Below are positions 17,337 to 26,117 of a DNA stretch of 64,000 bases, piece by piece (position 1 is the first letter of the stretch; each line of letters begins with the position of its first letter). The DNA is taken from NCBI RefSeq assembly GCF_001552075.1, contig NZ_BCQM01000003.1, positions 1 through 64,000 of the forward strand, given 5' to 3'. Position numbers and translations under genes: made by a program. The stretch is from Arthrobacter luteolus NBRC 107841. GTDB taxonomy: Bacteria; Actinomycetota; Actinomycetes; Actinomycetales; Micrococcaceae. The notes beneath the pieces are model-generated. The model had not been told where the DNA came from and did no database searches. It saw nothing but the letters and a program-made list of their open reading frames with translations.

Positions 17337-18410
17337 TTAGCCCTTGCCCTTGATGTTCTCGGCCCAGTAGCCGATCCATTCGGTTTCGTTCGTGCCGATC
17401 CGGTCCCAGTCGACGTCCATTTCCTTCAGGTCGAGCTCGGCCAGCCAGGCGGGCTGCTCGGTCATCGCGATGGAGGGGATCTGGTAGTACGTCTCGGACA
17501 GTTCCTTCTGGGTGTCTTCGCTCAGCAGGAATTCCAGGAACGCGTCCGCCGCGTCGGAGGACGGACCGTTCTTGATCTTGGCGACGCCGTCAACCAGCAT
17601 CGGTGCACCGGATTCCGGGACCACCGGGGTGTAGGGAGCGTTCTGGCCATCGATCTGCAGCATGACATCCTGCAGGTTCCACGCGCTGGCGGCTGCTTCC
17701 TGGCGGGTGACGCGCAGGTACAGGTCCGTCGGATTCGCGGCGTAGACCTTGGTGTTGGCGTCCAGCTGGCGCAGCCACTCGTAGCCGGCTTCCGGGGAAC
17801 CGGACTCGTCGTACTTGCGGTCGATCATGGCCGAGTAGATGCTGCGCATGGTGCCGGAGGCCTCCACGTCGCGGATGGCGATCTTGTCTGCCATTTCCGG
17901 GGCAATCAGGTCGTCCCAGTCGGTGGGTGCCTGGTCGGCGGTGAGCATGTCGTGGTTGTAGAAGATCACCTCGGCCAGCTGCATTTCACCCACCCAGAGT
18001 CCGGCCGGATCGCGGAGCTCTTCCGGCACGGCGTCGACGACGGCGTCGGGGGCCGGGGCCAGGATGTCGTCTCCAGCGGCCTGCTTCATCTGCTGGCCGG
18101 TGCCGCCCCACCAGATGTCGCCCTGCGGGTTGGCCTTCTCGGCGCGGATACGTTCCAGTGCTTCCTGCGCGCCGAGGGTCAGGATTTCGACCTTGCCGGC
18201 GTACTCCGGGTTCGCTTCCTCGAAGTCGGCTACGACTGCTTCGGCCAATCCCTTGTCACGGGCGGTGTAAATGGTGAGGGTTCCGCCTTCGGAACCTTCA
18301 GCGCCGCCCGACGGCGATTCGTCCAGTCCACAGGACGAGAGCGCAAGCGCCAGGGCGAGTCCGCCGGCAACGGTGACGAGCGGGCCGCGGATTTTGCGGT
18401 TCAGAGCCAT
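17337..18410 (-). CDS. ABC transporter substrate-binding lipoprotein (AfuA/FbpA class)
   Basis: This 357-residue protein has a lipoprotein signal (ALALALSSCG, Cys ~27). A class-F periplasmic-binding fold opens with TLTIYTARDKGLAEAVVADFEE and QGDIWWGGTGQQM. Family members bind ferric iron, sugar phosphates, phosphonates or other small anions. AAGGAG lies well placed before the ATG. It is the second gene of the operon, after the ROK regulator. The sugar-related partners favour an anionic sugar ligand over iron, but this is inference. Confidence 0.88.
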   Translation of the reverse strand: MALNRKIRGPLVTVAGGLALALALSSCGLDESPSGGAEGSEGGTLTIYTARDKGLAEAVVADFEEANPEYAGKVEILTLGAQEALERIRAEKANPQGDIWWGGTGQQMKQAAGDDILAPAPDAVVDAVPEELRDPAGLWVGEMQLAEVIFYNHDMLTADQAPTDWDDLIAPEMADKIAIRDVEASGTMRSIYSAMIDRKYDESGSPEAGYEWLRQLDANTKVYAANPTDLYLRVTRQEAAASAWNLQDVMLQIDGQNAPYTPVVPESGAPMLVDGVAKIKNGPSSDAADAFLEFLLSEDTQKELSETYYQIPSIAMTEQPAWLAELDLKEMDVDWDRIGTNETEWIGYWAENIKGKG

Positions 18411-18422
18411 GTACTTCTCCTT

Positions 18423-18458
18423 GGTTGTGTAGTGCTGGTGGGTTGTGTAGTGCTGGTG
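18423..18458. repeat. Perfect 18-bp tandem duplication in the ROK-binding-protein gap
   Basis: GGTTGTGTAGTGCTGGTG is repeated exactly at 18423-18440 and 18441-18458, directly upstream of the ribosome site of the binding-protein gene. The repeat could be a protein-binding site or a slippage duplication. Confidence 0.75.
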
Positions 18459-18477
18459 CGGTGGAAAACGGGTGGGA

Positions 18478-19683
18478 TCACCCGGCGGGGGTGATCAGGC
18501 TGGCGGGGTCCTCCAGGACGCGGGCGACGGCGCCGAAAAGGACGGCTTCGACGCCCAGGGAAGCGAAGGTGACCTCCGGTGCGGCCGGCGCTGCGGACCG
18601 GATCCGGTCAGCCAGCCCGGTGCGGGCGTCGTCGTCCAGGCCGATGGCATCACCGGAGAACAGGACCAGTGCCGGGTTCAGGACGCACGCGCAGACGACG
18701 GCAGCCCAGGCCCAGGCATCCAGCACCTCGGTCCGCAGTGCGGCGGCGGCGGGTTCGCTGCAGAGCCGGGGGATCACGTTGGCCTCGCTGACATCCAGGC
18801 CGGCGGTCCGTGCTGCGGCGGCAATGGCCGGGGTGCTCCAGCGTTCCTCGAAGCTGCCGCGGTTTCCGTGCGGCAGCGGGGTGAGGCCGATGGGGAGGAA
18901 TCCGACTTCGCCCGCGGAGCGGGTGGAGCCGTGCAGCAGGCGCCCGCCGCTGAGGATGGTGGCGCCGATTCCCTCCGCGATGTGGATCAGGACCAGATCA
19001 TCGACGCCGGCCGCGGCTCCGGCGCTGCGCTCGCCGAGGGCGATGAGGTTTACGTCGTTCTCCACGGTGACCGGTAGTCCGGTCCGCCGGGCCAGGGCCT
19101 GGGCCAGCTGGGGATCTCCGGCGGCGGCGAAGGCGGGCGCCAGGCTCACGGTGCCGTCCGCGGCGACCACACCGGGCAGCGCGAGGATCAGCCGGGAGGG
19201 GCGGTGGCCGGTAGGTTCACCGAGACCGGCCACGGCGAGGGCAGTGGCGCTGACCGGATCTGCCGGATCGAAGGGGGCGTCCTGGGTGGCCAGCACCCGG
19301 GCGTCGAGGTCAATGAGGCTGGCCCGGATGCGGCCACCGCTGACTTCGGCGACGATCAGCGCGATGGCCGTGCGGTCGAGTTCGACCAGCGTGCGGCGCC
19401 GTCCGCCGGTTGATTCCCGGTGCCCGACCTCGTGGAGGTAGCCCATGCCCTGGAGTTCCTGGACGATGCCGGTGACGGTGGAAGGGCTGTAGCCGGTGAC
19501 TGCCGCGAGGTCCGTCCGGGAGATCGGGCCGGTGCTGAGCAGGGCTCCCATCACGGATTCCACCCGGATCCGGCGCAGTTCGCTGCGTCCGGTAGGCGCA
19601 CTGTTCTGAGCTGCACTGCTCTGGGCTGCGCCGAACTGGGCTGCGCCGTACTGAGCAGCACTGCTCTGTGAGGTGGATGACAT
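18478..19683 (-). CDS. ROK-family transcriptional regulator
   Basis: The 401-residue protein starts with a Gln/Ala repeat (AAQ units, residues 8-29). It continues with a winged helix-turn-helix (~36-90) and a ROK sugar-kinase-like domain with ENDVNLIALGE and the glycine-rich AEGIGATILSGG. The usual zinc site of ROK proteins (CxCGxxGCxE) is replaced by HGNRGSFEE, so the structural zinc is probably absent. It is the first gene of the operon it presumably controls. Its promoter and a 12-bp inverted repeat overlap its own start codon, which indicates autoregulation. The inducer is probably a sugar or amino sugar. Confidence 0.9.
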   Translation of the reverse strand: MSSTSQSSAAQYGAAQFGAAQSSAAQNSAPTGRSELRRIRVESVMGALLSTGPISRTDLAAVTGYSPSTVTGIVQELQGMGYLHEVGHRESTGGRRRTLVELDRTAIALIVAEVSGGRIRASLIDLDARVLATQDAPFDPADPVSATALAVAGLGEPTGHRPSRLILALPGVVAADGTVSLAPAFAAAGDPQLAQALARRTGLPVTVENDVNLIALGERSAGAAAGVDDLVLIHIAEGIGATILSGGRLLHGSTRSAGEVGFLPIGLTPLPHGNRGSFEERWSTPAIAAAARTAGLDVSEANVIPRLCSEPAAAALRTEVLDAWAWAAVVCACVLNPALVLFSGDAIGLDDDARTGLADRIRSAAPAAPEVTFASLGVEAVLFGAVARVLEDPASLITPAG

Positions 19684-19718
19684 TCTTACTTTATACGGTG
19701 AAGAAAGTAAGAATGCAA
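19681..19718 (-). promoter_or_regulatory. ROK promoter with overlapping 12-bp inverted-repeat operator; likely leaderless transcript
   Basis: Reading leftward, -35 TTGCAT (19718-19713), a 17-bp spacer and -10 TATAAA (19695-19690) place the transcription start at or within a base or two of the A of the ATG at 19683. A perfect inverted repeat has arms CATTCTTACTTT (19681-19692) and AAAGTAAGAATG (19704-19715). It covers the -10, the -35 edge and the start codon. There is no ribosome site. This is an autorepression geometry on a leaderless mRNA. Confidence 0.7.
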
Positions 19719-19904
19719 GGAAAAGTTTTGCCGGACGGGCAGGTGTGGGTGCGGCAAGGGCCCGTTATGGCAGGGCCGATCCGCGCTGATCTGCGCTCAT
19801 CCACGGTGATACGGCGGCGGCGGCGGGCGGTCCTGGTCCAGGCCAGTCCCCGGGTTCACTCCGGGATTAAGCCGGGTTCATGCCGGGAGCAGACGGGGGA
19901 ACGG

Positions 19905-19938
19905 CCGAAGGGAGGAACCGGACGGCCCCTCCCTTCGG
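19905..19938. terminator. Hairpin downstream of the FAD/Fe-S dehydrogenase gene
   Basis: CCGAAGGGAGG (19905-19915) pairs perfectly with CCTCCCTTCGG (19928-19938). It lies 25 bases past the stop of the leftward dehydrogenase gene. ATTTT follows on the plus strand, whereas the leftward side has no U-tract. It separates the lactate block from the ROK operon. The rest of 19719-19962 shows nothing else I can name. Confidence 0.6.
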
Positions 19939-19962
19939 ATTTTCCTGCTTCGGTGCGGTTTG

Positions 19963-22773
19963 TTACCGCGTGGCCTCGGCCAGGTACTCCAGGATGTGCC
20001 GGTAGGACTGGCCGGTGGCCTTGCTCATGCCGATCTCGCAGGTGCGGTTCAGGGACGCGTAGCCGTCGAACGTGCGGGCATTGATCTCAGCGGCCTGAGT
20101 GTCCGTCGCGGAGGCGGTGAGTTCGGGATGCAGCAGGCCGCGGTCGCCGGCGAAGGCGCAGCAGCCCCAGCTCGGCGGCACGAACACTTCGCCGCTGACC
20201 GCCGAGGCGATCGTATGCAGGGCGTCATTGGCGCCGAGCTGCGTCGAGGAGCAGGTCGGGTGCAGCGCCAGGGAGCCGAGTTTCGCCGTAACCTCCAGCC
20301 GGGGCAGCACCGTTTCGCTGACAAAGTCCACCGCATCAACGAACCTGAGCCCGGGGTAGACGGGGCTGGATCCGGCCAGCCGCTTCATCGTCTCCAGGCC
20401 TTCGGTGCAGGACGCCGCATCACAGACCACAGGCAGCTCCCCGCCGCCGCTGGCCACCCACAGGTTCGCCAGGACCTTCTCCGTCATGGCTTCGTAGCCG
20501 GCGGTGAATCCCTTGGACTTCCACGGCGTTCCGCAGCACAGGTCGCCGATCCCGTTGGGCACCCGGACTCCGACGCCGGCGCGTTCGCAGAGTTCCAGGA
20601 ACGCGGTACTGGCTCCTTCGCCGCCCTCGGCGGGACCGAACATGGTTCCGATGCAGGCCGGGAAGAACACGGCGACCGGATCCGGGTCCTCCCGCGGGGT
20701 GCGGCGGGTACCGCCGGCCGGCAGCACTGTTTCATAGGACTGGACATTGTCCGCCCCCAGCAGTGCCCGTCCCACGGTGGTCGCCAGCTTGGGCAGGGGA
20801 GCCGGCACAGCCTTGGCCAGGCTCAGGGCCTTGCCGCCCAGGGTGGTCACGGTTCCCCAGTGCCCGGCGGCGGTTTTCCAGCCGGCCCCGGCCACCGGGT
20901 TGGCGTTTTCGGCGCGCAGCCGGCGGACCAGGTCCCCGGTGTTGATCAAAACCGGGCACGCGGTGACACACATACCGTCAGCGGCACAGGTCTGCACGCC
21001 GTCATAGTCGTAGTCGGTGCGCAGCTCTGCAGCCAGGGCGGCGTCCCCGCGGGCCTCGGCCGCCGCGAGTTCCCGCCGCAGCACAATCCGCTGGCGGGGT
21101 GTGGTGGTCAGGTCCTTGCTGGGGCAGACCGGCTCGCAGTAGCCGCATTCGACGCAGCGGTCCACTTCCTCCTCGACGGTGGGTGCGACCTTCAGGTTCT
21201 CGATGTAGGCGCGGGGATCGTCGTTGATGAGGACACCGGGATTGAGCAGGTTCGGCGGGTCGATCAGGGCCTTGACCTCGCACATGATCCCGTAGAGTTC
21301 GTCGCCGTACTGGCGGCGGACATAGGGAGCCATGATCCGGCCGGTGCCGTGTTCGGCCTTCAGCGAGCCGCCTTCACCCAGCACCAGGTCCACCATCTCC
21401 TCGGTGAACGCCTCATAGCGGGCCAATTCTGCCGGGTCGGAGAAGTTCTCATTGAGCATGAAGTGGATGTTGCCGTCCTTGGCATGCCCAAAGATCACCG
21501 AGTCCCGGTAGCGGTGCTCAGTGAAGAGCCGGGCCAGTTCGCCGCAGGTGCGGGCCAGTGACGGCACGGGAACCACGATGTCTTCCAGCAGGGCGTTGGT
21601 GCCGGAGGGACGGGCACCGGCGACCGTGGTGTACAGGCCCTTGCGCAGGTGCCACATCGCTGCCCGGTCCGCCGCCTTGGACGTCATGGCAAATGGAGCG
21701 GCCAGGTGCAGGGAGTCGAAAAGCGGGTGGGAGGCTTCGCGTTTGGCGTCCAGTTCCTCCGCGGTGGCTGCCTGGTGTTCCACCAGCAGGGCCGCGTGCG
21801 CCTGGACGTCAAGGTTGCGCAGTTCCTGGGGAGCATCGGCCGCGAGCTGCGCCACCCGCAGGGACGTGGCGTCCATCAGTTCGATCGTGGCCAGCCCGGA
21901 AGCGGTGAGCTCCGGCAGCGCGGTGGCCGCGGCGTCCAGGGTGTCGAAGAACATCAGGCCGGTGGCGACCTTCGGCAGTGCGGGGATGGTGCGGAACGTT
22001 GCCTGCGCCACGAACCCCAGGGTGCCCTCGCTGCCAATCATCAGGTGGGCCAGGATATCCACCGGGCTCTCGAAGTCCAGGAAGGAATTGAGTCCGTAGC
22101 CCATGGTGTTTTTCATGGAGAACAGCCGGGTGATGGTGGCAACCGAGTGCGGGTTGGCGACGATCCGTCCGCGGAGCCGCAGCAGGCCGTCGAACAGCTC
22201 CGGTTCCAGGGCGCGCAGCCGCTGCTCGGCATCCGGTGCCGCGGTGTCCAGTACGGTTCCGCCGGCAAGGACCAGCACCATGGACTCCAGCGTCCGGTAG
22301 GTGTTGAACTCGGTGCCGCAGGCCATGCCGGAGGAGTTGTTGGCGACTACACCGCCAATCGTGCAGGCGATCTCGCTGGCCGGGTCCGGCCCGAGTTTCC
22401 GGCCGAACGCCGCGAGGCGGGAATTGACTGCCCGCACCGTGGCGCCGGGTGCCACCCGGACCCGGGTGCCGCCGTCGAGCACCTCGATCTCCCGGAAGTG
22501 GTGCCGGGTGTCAATGAGCAGGCTGTCACTCAGTGCCTGGCCGGAGAGGGAGGTTCCGCCGGACCGGAAGGTGGCGGGGATACCGAGCTCCCGGCTGCGC
22601 CGCAGCAGGTCAGCCACCTCAGCGGTGTTCGTGGGTGTGGCCACTGCCTGGGGGATCAGCAGGTAGTGGGAGGCATCATGCGCCATTTTGCGGCGGTCGA
22701 TTTCCCGGGTGCTGATTCCCCCGCTGCCAAGGGCGTTGATTGCTGGGGCTGAAGATTCTGCTGTGACTGACAT
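19963..22773 (-). CDS. FAD-binding and Fe-S-binding oxidoreductase (D-lactate dehydrogenase/GlcD-GlpC fusion type)
   Basis: The protein has about 936 residues. The N-terminal half is a PCMH-type FAD domain (FRSGGTSLSGQALSD, IGGVVANNSSGMACG) with the FAD-oxidase C domain (GHAKDGNIHFMLNE, EHGTGRIMAPY). Then come two [4Fe-4S] ferredoxin motifs (CVECGYCEPVCP, and CAADGMCVTACP with a CxxxxxC variant) and a C-terminal pair of CCG-type cysteine domains (CCGTPWKSKG, WGCCAFAGDRG). This architecture oxidises D-2-hydroxyacids, chiefly D-lactate, to the keto acid and passes electrons to the quinone pool. ATG 22773 has AGGA six bases upstream; a TTG at 22818 is the alternative. It is the third gene after the histidine kinase and response regulator. 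Confidence 0.85.
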   Translation of the reverse strand: MSVTAESSAPAINALGSGGISTREIDRRKMAHDASHYLLIPQAVATPTNTAEVADLLRRSRELGIPATFRSGGTSLSGQALSDSLLIDTRHHFREIEVLDGGTRVRVAPGATVRAVNSRLAAFGRKLGPDPASEIACTIGGVVANNSSGMACGTEFNTYRTLESMVLVLAGGTVLDTAAPDAEQRLRALEPELFDGLLRLRGRIVANPHSVATITRLFSMKNTMGYGLNSFLDFESPVDILAHLMIGSEGTLGFVAQATFRTIPALPKVATGLMFFDTLDAAATALPELTASGLATIELMDATSLRVAQLAADAPQELRNLDVQAHAALLVEHQAATAEELDAKREASHPLFDSLHLAAPFAMTSKAADRAAMWHLRKGLYTTVAGARPSGTNALLEDIVVPVPSLARTCGELARLFTEHRYRDSVIFGHAKDGNIHFMLNENFSDPAELARYEAFTEEMVDLVLGEGGSLKAEHGTGRIMAPYVRRQYGDELYGIMCEVKALIDPPNLLNPGVLINDDPRAYIENLKVAPTVEEEVDRCVECGYCEPVCPSKDLTTTPRQRIVLRRELAAAEARGDAALAAELRTDYDYDGVQTCAADGMCVTACPVLINTGDLVRRLRAENANPVAGAGWKTAAGHWGTVTTLGGKALSLAKAVPAPLPKLATTVGRALLGADNVQSYETVLPAGGTRRTPREDPDPVAVFFPACIGTMFGPAEGGEGASTAFLELCERAGVGVRVPNGIGDLCCGTPWKSKGFTAGYEAMTEKVLANLWVASGGGELPVVCDAASCTEGLETMKRLAGSSPVYPGLRFVDAVDFVSETVLPRLEVTAKLGSLALHPTCSSTQLGANDALHTIASAVSGEVFVPPSWGCCAFAGDRGLLHPELTASATDTQAAEINARTFDGYASLNRTCEIGMSKATGQSYRHILEYLAEATR

Positions 22774-22820
22774 ACGATCCTGATCCGAGACATCGACGGG
22801 GCTTTGGCCCCGGTTCAAAT

Positions 22821-23510
22821 CTAGGCCCGGGACCCGCCTTCAGTGAAATGGTCAGGCCACACGGGAGGCGCAGCCTGCAGATACTGCAGCACGGCCAGGA
22901 CCCGCCGGTGGTCCCCGGCCGCTGGATGGAGGTTCAGCTTGCCGAATATTGAGGTGATGTTCTTCTCCACTGCTCCGGCGGAGAGGAACAGTTCAGCACA
23001 GATGCCGGCATTTGTCCGTCCCTGGGCCATGAGCGCCAGCACCTCGCGTTCGCGCGGGGTCAGGGATTCCAGCCCCGCGTGGCGTCCGGCGCCCATCAGC
23101 TGCCGCACCACCTCCGGGTCCAGCACCGTTTCGCCCGCACGGATGCGTTCTAAAGCGTGGAGGAAATCAGCGACATCCGCCACCCGGTCCTTGAGCAGAT
23201 AGCCGGTGCCGCGGGGCTGGCCGGCGAAAAGCTGCGCGGCGTAGCGGGTTTCAACATACTGGGAGAGCAGCAGGACGCCGATCTCCGGGCGGGTATCCCG
23301 CAGCTGCAGTGCGGCGCGGATCCCTTCATGGGTATGGGTTGGCGGCATCCGGTTGTCCAGGATGACGACGTCGGGCTCGGCGGTTTCCAGCGCTGTGAAC
23401 AGTTCTTCGGCGTCGCCGGCGGCCGCGAGCACCTGGTGCCCGCGGCCGTCCAGCAGTTCGACCAGCCCGGCGCGGAGCAGGGCGGAGTCCTCCGCGATGA
23501 CGATCTTCAT
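22821..23510 (-). CDS. NarL/LuxR-family response regulator
   Basis: This 229-residue regulator has a receiver domain with acidic pocket IAEDSALLRAG, phospho-acceptor Asp-52 in VVILDNRMPP, and a Lys switch in GYLLKDRV. A LuxR-type helix-turn-helix (LTPREREVLALMAQGRTNAGICAELFLS) follows. It lies 53 bases after the histidine kinase and 47 bases before the dehydrogenase, so it is probably the cognate regulator of this two-component pair. The target is unknown; the adjacent dehydrogenase is the first candidate. Confidence 0.92.
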   Translation of the reverse strand: MKIVIAEDSALLRAGLVELLDGRGHQVLAAAGDAEELFTALETAEPDVVILDNRMPPTHTHEGIRAALQLRDTRPEIGVLLLSQYVETRYAAQLFAGQPRGTGYLLKDRVADVADFLHALERIRAGETVLDPEVVRQLMGAGRHAGLESLTPREREVLALMAQGRTNAGICAELFLSAGAVEKNITSIFGKLNLHPAAGDHRRVLAVLQYLQAAPPVWPDHFTEGGSRA

Positions 23511-23563
23511 TCAAGTAGCTTGCCCCACCGGGGCTGCACTTCCGAAACCGGTCAGGAAACGGC

Positions 23564-25240
23564 TCAGGAAAGCGGCAGGAAGACCGTCACCACGGTCGGC
23601 CCTCCGGCCGGAGAGGAAATCCGCATTGTGCCGTCCACCGTCCGGACCCGTTCCGCCAGGCCTGCCAAGCCAGTTCCGGCCCCGGTGCCTGTGCCTTCAC
23701 GTCCCGCACCTGCTGAGCCTGCTGCACCTGCTGCGCCGCCGGTGCCGTTGTCCTTGACGCTGAGCACCATGTCAGCTCCCTCCTCGACCACCAGGATGCT
23801 GACGCGTGAGCCCCCTGAGTGCTTGACAGCGTTGGTCACCAGCTCGGCTACCACGTAGTAGGCAATGGCTTCCACCGCGGGCGAGGGACGGACCTGCAAC
23901 CGGTAGGAAAGGTCGACGGGCAGCGGGGCTGTGGCAGCCAGCGATTCCAGCGCGGTGTCCAGGCCGTCGTTGAGCACGGCCGGGCGGATCCCGCGGGCGA
24001 GGCCGCGCAGGTCTTCCAGGGCTTCCTTGGCCGTGCCGTGGGCGCTGTCCAGGAGATGCTGCAGTTCCGCGGACACTTCGGTGCCGGCCGCCCGGTCCCG
24101 GGCGTCGCCGAGCTTCATGGCGATGGCGACCAGCTGCGCCTGGGTCCCGTCATGCAGGTCCCGTTCAATCCGGGCCAGCCTGGCGTCAGCGGTAGTCACG
24201 GAGCTGCTCCGGCTGGCTTCCAGATCCCGGACACGGTACTGGCCGCCGGTGGGGCCCAGCAGTGCCGCGGCGAGCGATGCCTGCAGGCGGGCCATGCCGT
24301 TGTTGAGCGCTGGCCAGAGCAGGAAGGTGAACAGGACACCCACCGCGAAGTAGGCGGCCTGCCACCAGAAACTGTCAGCGAAGACCCCCGGGAGGATCTG
24401 GCTGCCACGGTGCCAGGTTCCGTCGGCCGCCTGCTGCGGGGGCAGCCACCGGGACCAGAACCAATGCGTCATGCTGCCCAGCCCGGCGACCAGGAAACTG
24501 ATGCTCAGGCAGGCCGCGGTCACCGACGTGACGAAGCTGACGCCCATGTGGGCCAGGGCCCGCCAGCCCGCCGTGTCGCTGAGCCCGGAGCGGAGGAAGC
24601 CGAAGAATCCCGGCCGGGGGGTGAACGGCGGGGGTGCGTCGATCGGACGGCCAAGCAGTGTTGCCGCGAGGGAACGGTTGATGGTTCCCCAGTACCGGGC
24701 GGCAGCCACCATGGCCGCCGGGACGATCAGGCCCACAAAAGTGACCAGGAATGAGGCTCCCAGCGATACGGTGCTCACGGCGTAGGCCAGCGCGAAGGGC
24801 GCCAGCAGCAGCGACAGGCTGTGGTAGCCGAACGCCCGCCAGGTGCTGCTGCGGAAAAACGCCGGGCGGCGTCCTGCTGCCGGCCGGGGTGCCTGGGCAC
24901 GCTGGGAATGCGGTGCGCGCTCGGAATGCGGGATGTGCCGGGGATGCCGCGGGTGCGGGGTGCGCTGAGGGTCCTGCATTGGCCCAGTGTTTTCGGGCTC
25001 AGAGTTTTCGGGCTCATTGTTCCCGGACTCAGCTTTTTCGATGGGCTGGGTCTGCTGGGTGGTGTGCGTGAACTGGGTGGCTTGAGCGACCTGGACGGAC
25101 TGAGTGTACTGAGCGGCCTGCGTGTCCTGCGCGGACTGCTTGTCCTGGCCGGATTGTGTGTACTGAGCGGGCTGCGCCGGGTGGGGGGCGGCAGGCTCAC
25201 CGGACGAGGCGCCGGGATCGGAGGCTTGGGTGGGTGTCAT
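23564..25240 (-). CDS. Sensor histidine kinase (HisKA_3/NarL-partner class) with Gln-rich N-terminal repeat
   Basis: The protein has about 558 residues. The first ~100 are low-complexity, with repeating Gln-x-x-Gln units (QYTQSGQ, QDTQAAQ, QYTQSVQ). About four membrane helices follow with a putative-sensor-like domain. The dimerisation/phosphotransfer helix has phospho-His in RIERDLHDGTQAQLV, and the C terminus is a HATPase_c domain. It signals to the downstream response regulator. ATG 25240 is chosen; a TTG 24 bases upstream is also in frame. The Gly/Ala-rich insert near residue 510 also looks repeat-expanded. Confidence 0.88.
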   Translation of the reverse strand: MTPTQASDPGASSGEPAAPHPAQPAQYTQSGQDKQSAQDTQAAQYTQSVQVAQATQFTHTTQQTQPIEKAESGNNEPENSEPENTGPMQDPQRTPHPRHPRHIPHSERAPHSQRAQAPRPAAGRRPAFFRSSTWRAFGYHSLSLLLAPFALAYAVSTVSLGASFLVTFVGLIVPAAMVAAARYWGTINRSLAATLLGRPIDAPPPFTPRPGFFGFLRSGLSDTAGWRALAHMGVSFVTSVTAACLSISFLVAGLGSMTHWFWSRWLPPQQAADGTWHRGSQILPGVFADSFWWQAAYFAVGVLFTFLLWPALNNGMARLQASLAAALLGPTGGQYRVRDLEASRSSSVTTADARLARIERDLHDGTQAQLVAIAMKLGDARDRAAGTEVSAELQHLLDSAHGTAKEALEDLRGLARGIRPAVLNDGLDTALESLAATAPLPVDLSYRLQVRPSPAVEAIAYYVVAELVTNAVKHSGGSRVSILVVEEGADMVLSVKDNGTGGAAGAAGSAGAGREGTGTGAGTGLAGLAERVRTVDGTMRISSPAGGPTVVTVFLPLS

Positions 25241-25331
25241 GGTTCCATCATTCTCCGCGCTCAAGACCGTTGACTATGGGGTTTTCCCCCGACCTGGCCG
25301 GGGGAGTGCCCTCGGGGCCGGGCACGTGCGC

Positions 25332-26117
25332 TCAGGCCGGGTACTGCGCCTTTTCCGACCGGGCGGTGTGGGACGGCGCCGCCTGGTGCGAGGGGATCTG
25401 GGCGTAGAACCATTCGATGTGGCCGCGGAGCAGGCGGGCAGCAAGGTCGCCGTCACCCGCCGCGACGGCGTCGTAAATCCCGTGGTGCTGTTCACGCAGC
25501 ACAGCCAGGATGGCGGGCCAGTCTTCGAAATTGTCCATCGCCTCCTTGACGTAGCCGCGGATGGCGCCGCTGAGGGAATCCATCATGGTTTCGATCACGG
25601 CATTGCCGGCCAGCGAGCTGAGCTCAACGTGGAACCGCGCATCAAGGGTGTGGAAGGCATCCCGGTCCAGGTCGGGGCGGTCCATGGCCTCCAGCAGGCC
25701 GTGGGCCCGGTCCAGGGCCGCCGCCGTTTCGTCGGTGCGCGGTGCGTTAGCGGCGGCCTCGGCAGCCCAGGTTTCCAGCAGCACGCGGGTCTGCACAATG
25801 TCCGCCACCGGCAGCCGGCTGCTGGCCATATGCAGGCGCAGCGCCGAGGACAGTCCGGCGGACGGTTCGGAGACAATGATGGCGCCGGACTTCGGGCCGG
25901 AACCGGAGGAGGAACGCAGCACGCCCATGGCGTCCAGGATCCGGATGCCTTCGCGGACCGAAGCGCGGGAGATGCCGTAGGTTTCCGCCAGGGTGCGCTC
26001 GCCGGGGAGCTGGTCGCCGAGCTTGATCTCGCCGGACCGCAGGCCCGCTTCGATGTTCTCCAGGAGGAGGTCATAGCTGCGGCGCGGCGGCAGGGGCGCG
26101 GAATCCGTAAGAGTCAC
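25332..26117 (-). CDS. lldR: FadR/GntR-family regulator of lactate use (LldR-like)
   Basis: The 261-residue protein has an N-terminal winged helix (GDQLPGERTLAETYGISRASVREGIRILDAMGVL, residues 38-72) and a C-terminal all-helical FCD ligand domain with metal-ligand-type His residues (ARFHVELS, REQHHGIY, RGHIEWF). Its position beside lldP and lutABC and the TNGTNNNACNA sites in their shared promoter region match LldR, which releases DNA when it binds lactate. Both strand and spacing separate it from lldP by a terminator, so it has its own promoter, not clearly identified in 26118-26292. Confidence 0.85.
   Translation of the reverse strand: MTLTDSAPLPPRRSYDLLLENIEAGLRSGEIKLGDQLPGERTLAETYGISRASVREGIRILDAMGVLRSSSGSGPKSGAIIVSEPSAGLSSALRLHMASSRLPVADIVQTRVLLETWAAEAAANAPRTDETAAALDRAHGLLEAMDRPDLDRDAFHTLDARFHVELSSLAGNAVIETMMDSLSGAIRGYVKEAMDNFEDWPAILAVLREQHHGIYDAVAAGDGDLAARLLRGHIEWFYAQIPSHQAAPSHTARSEKAQYPA

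Noticed and set aside
19960-21561. 533-residue plus-strand open frame
   Set aside because: It is antisense to the FAD/Fe-S dehydrogenase, whose domains are intact; GC-rich third positions create such shadows.
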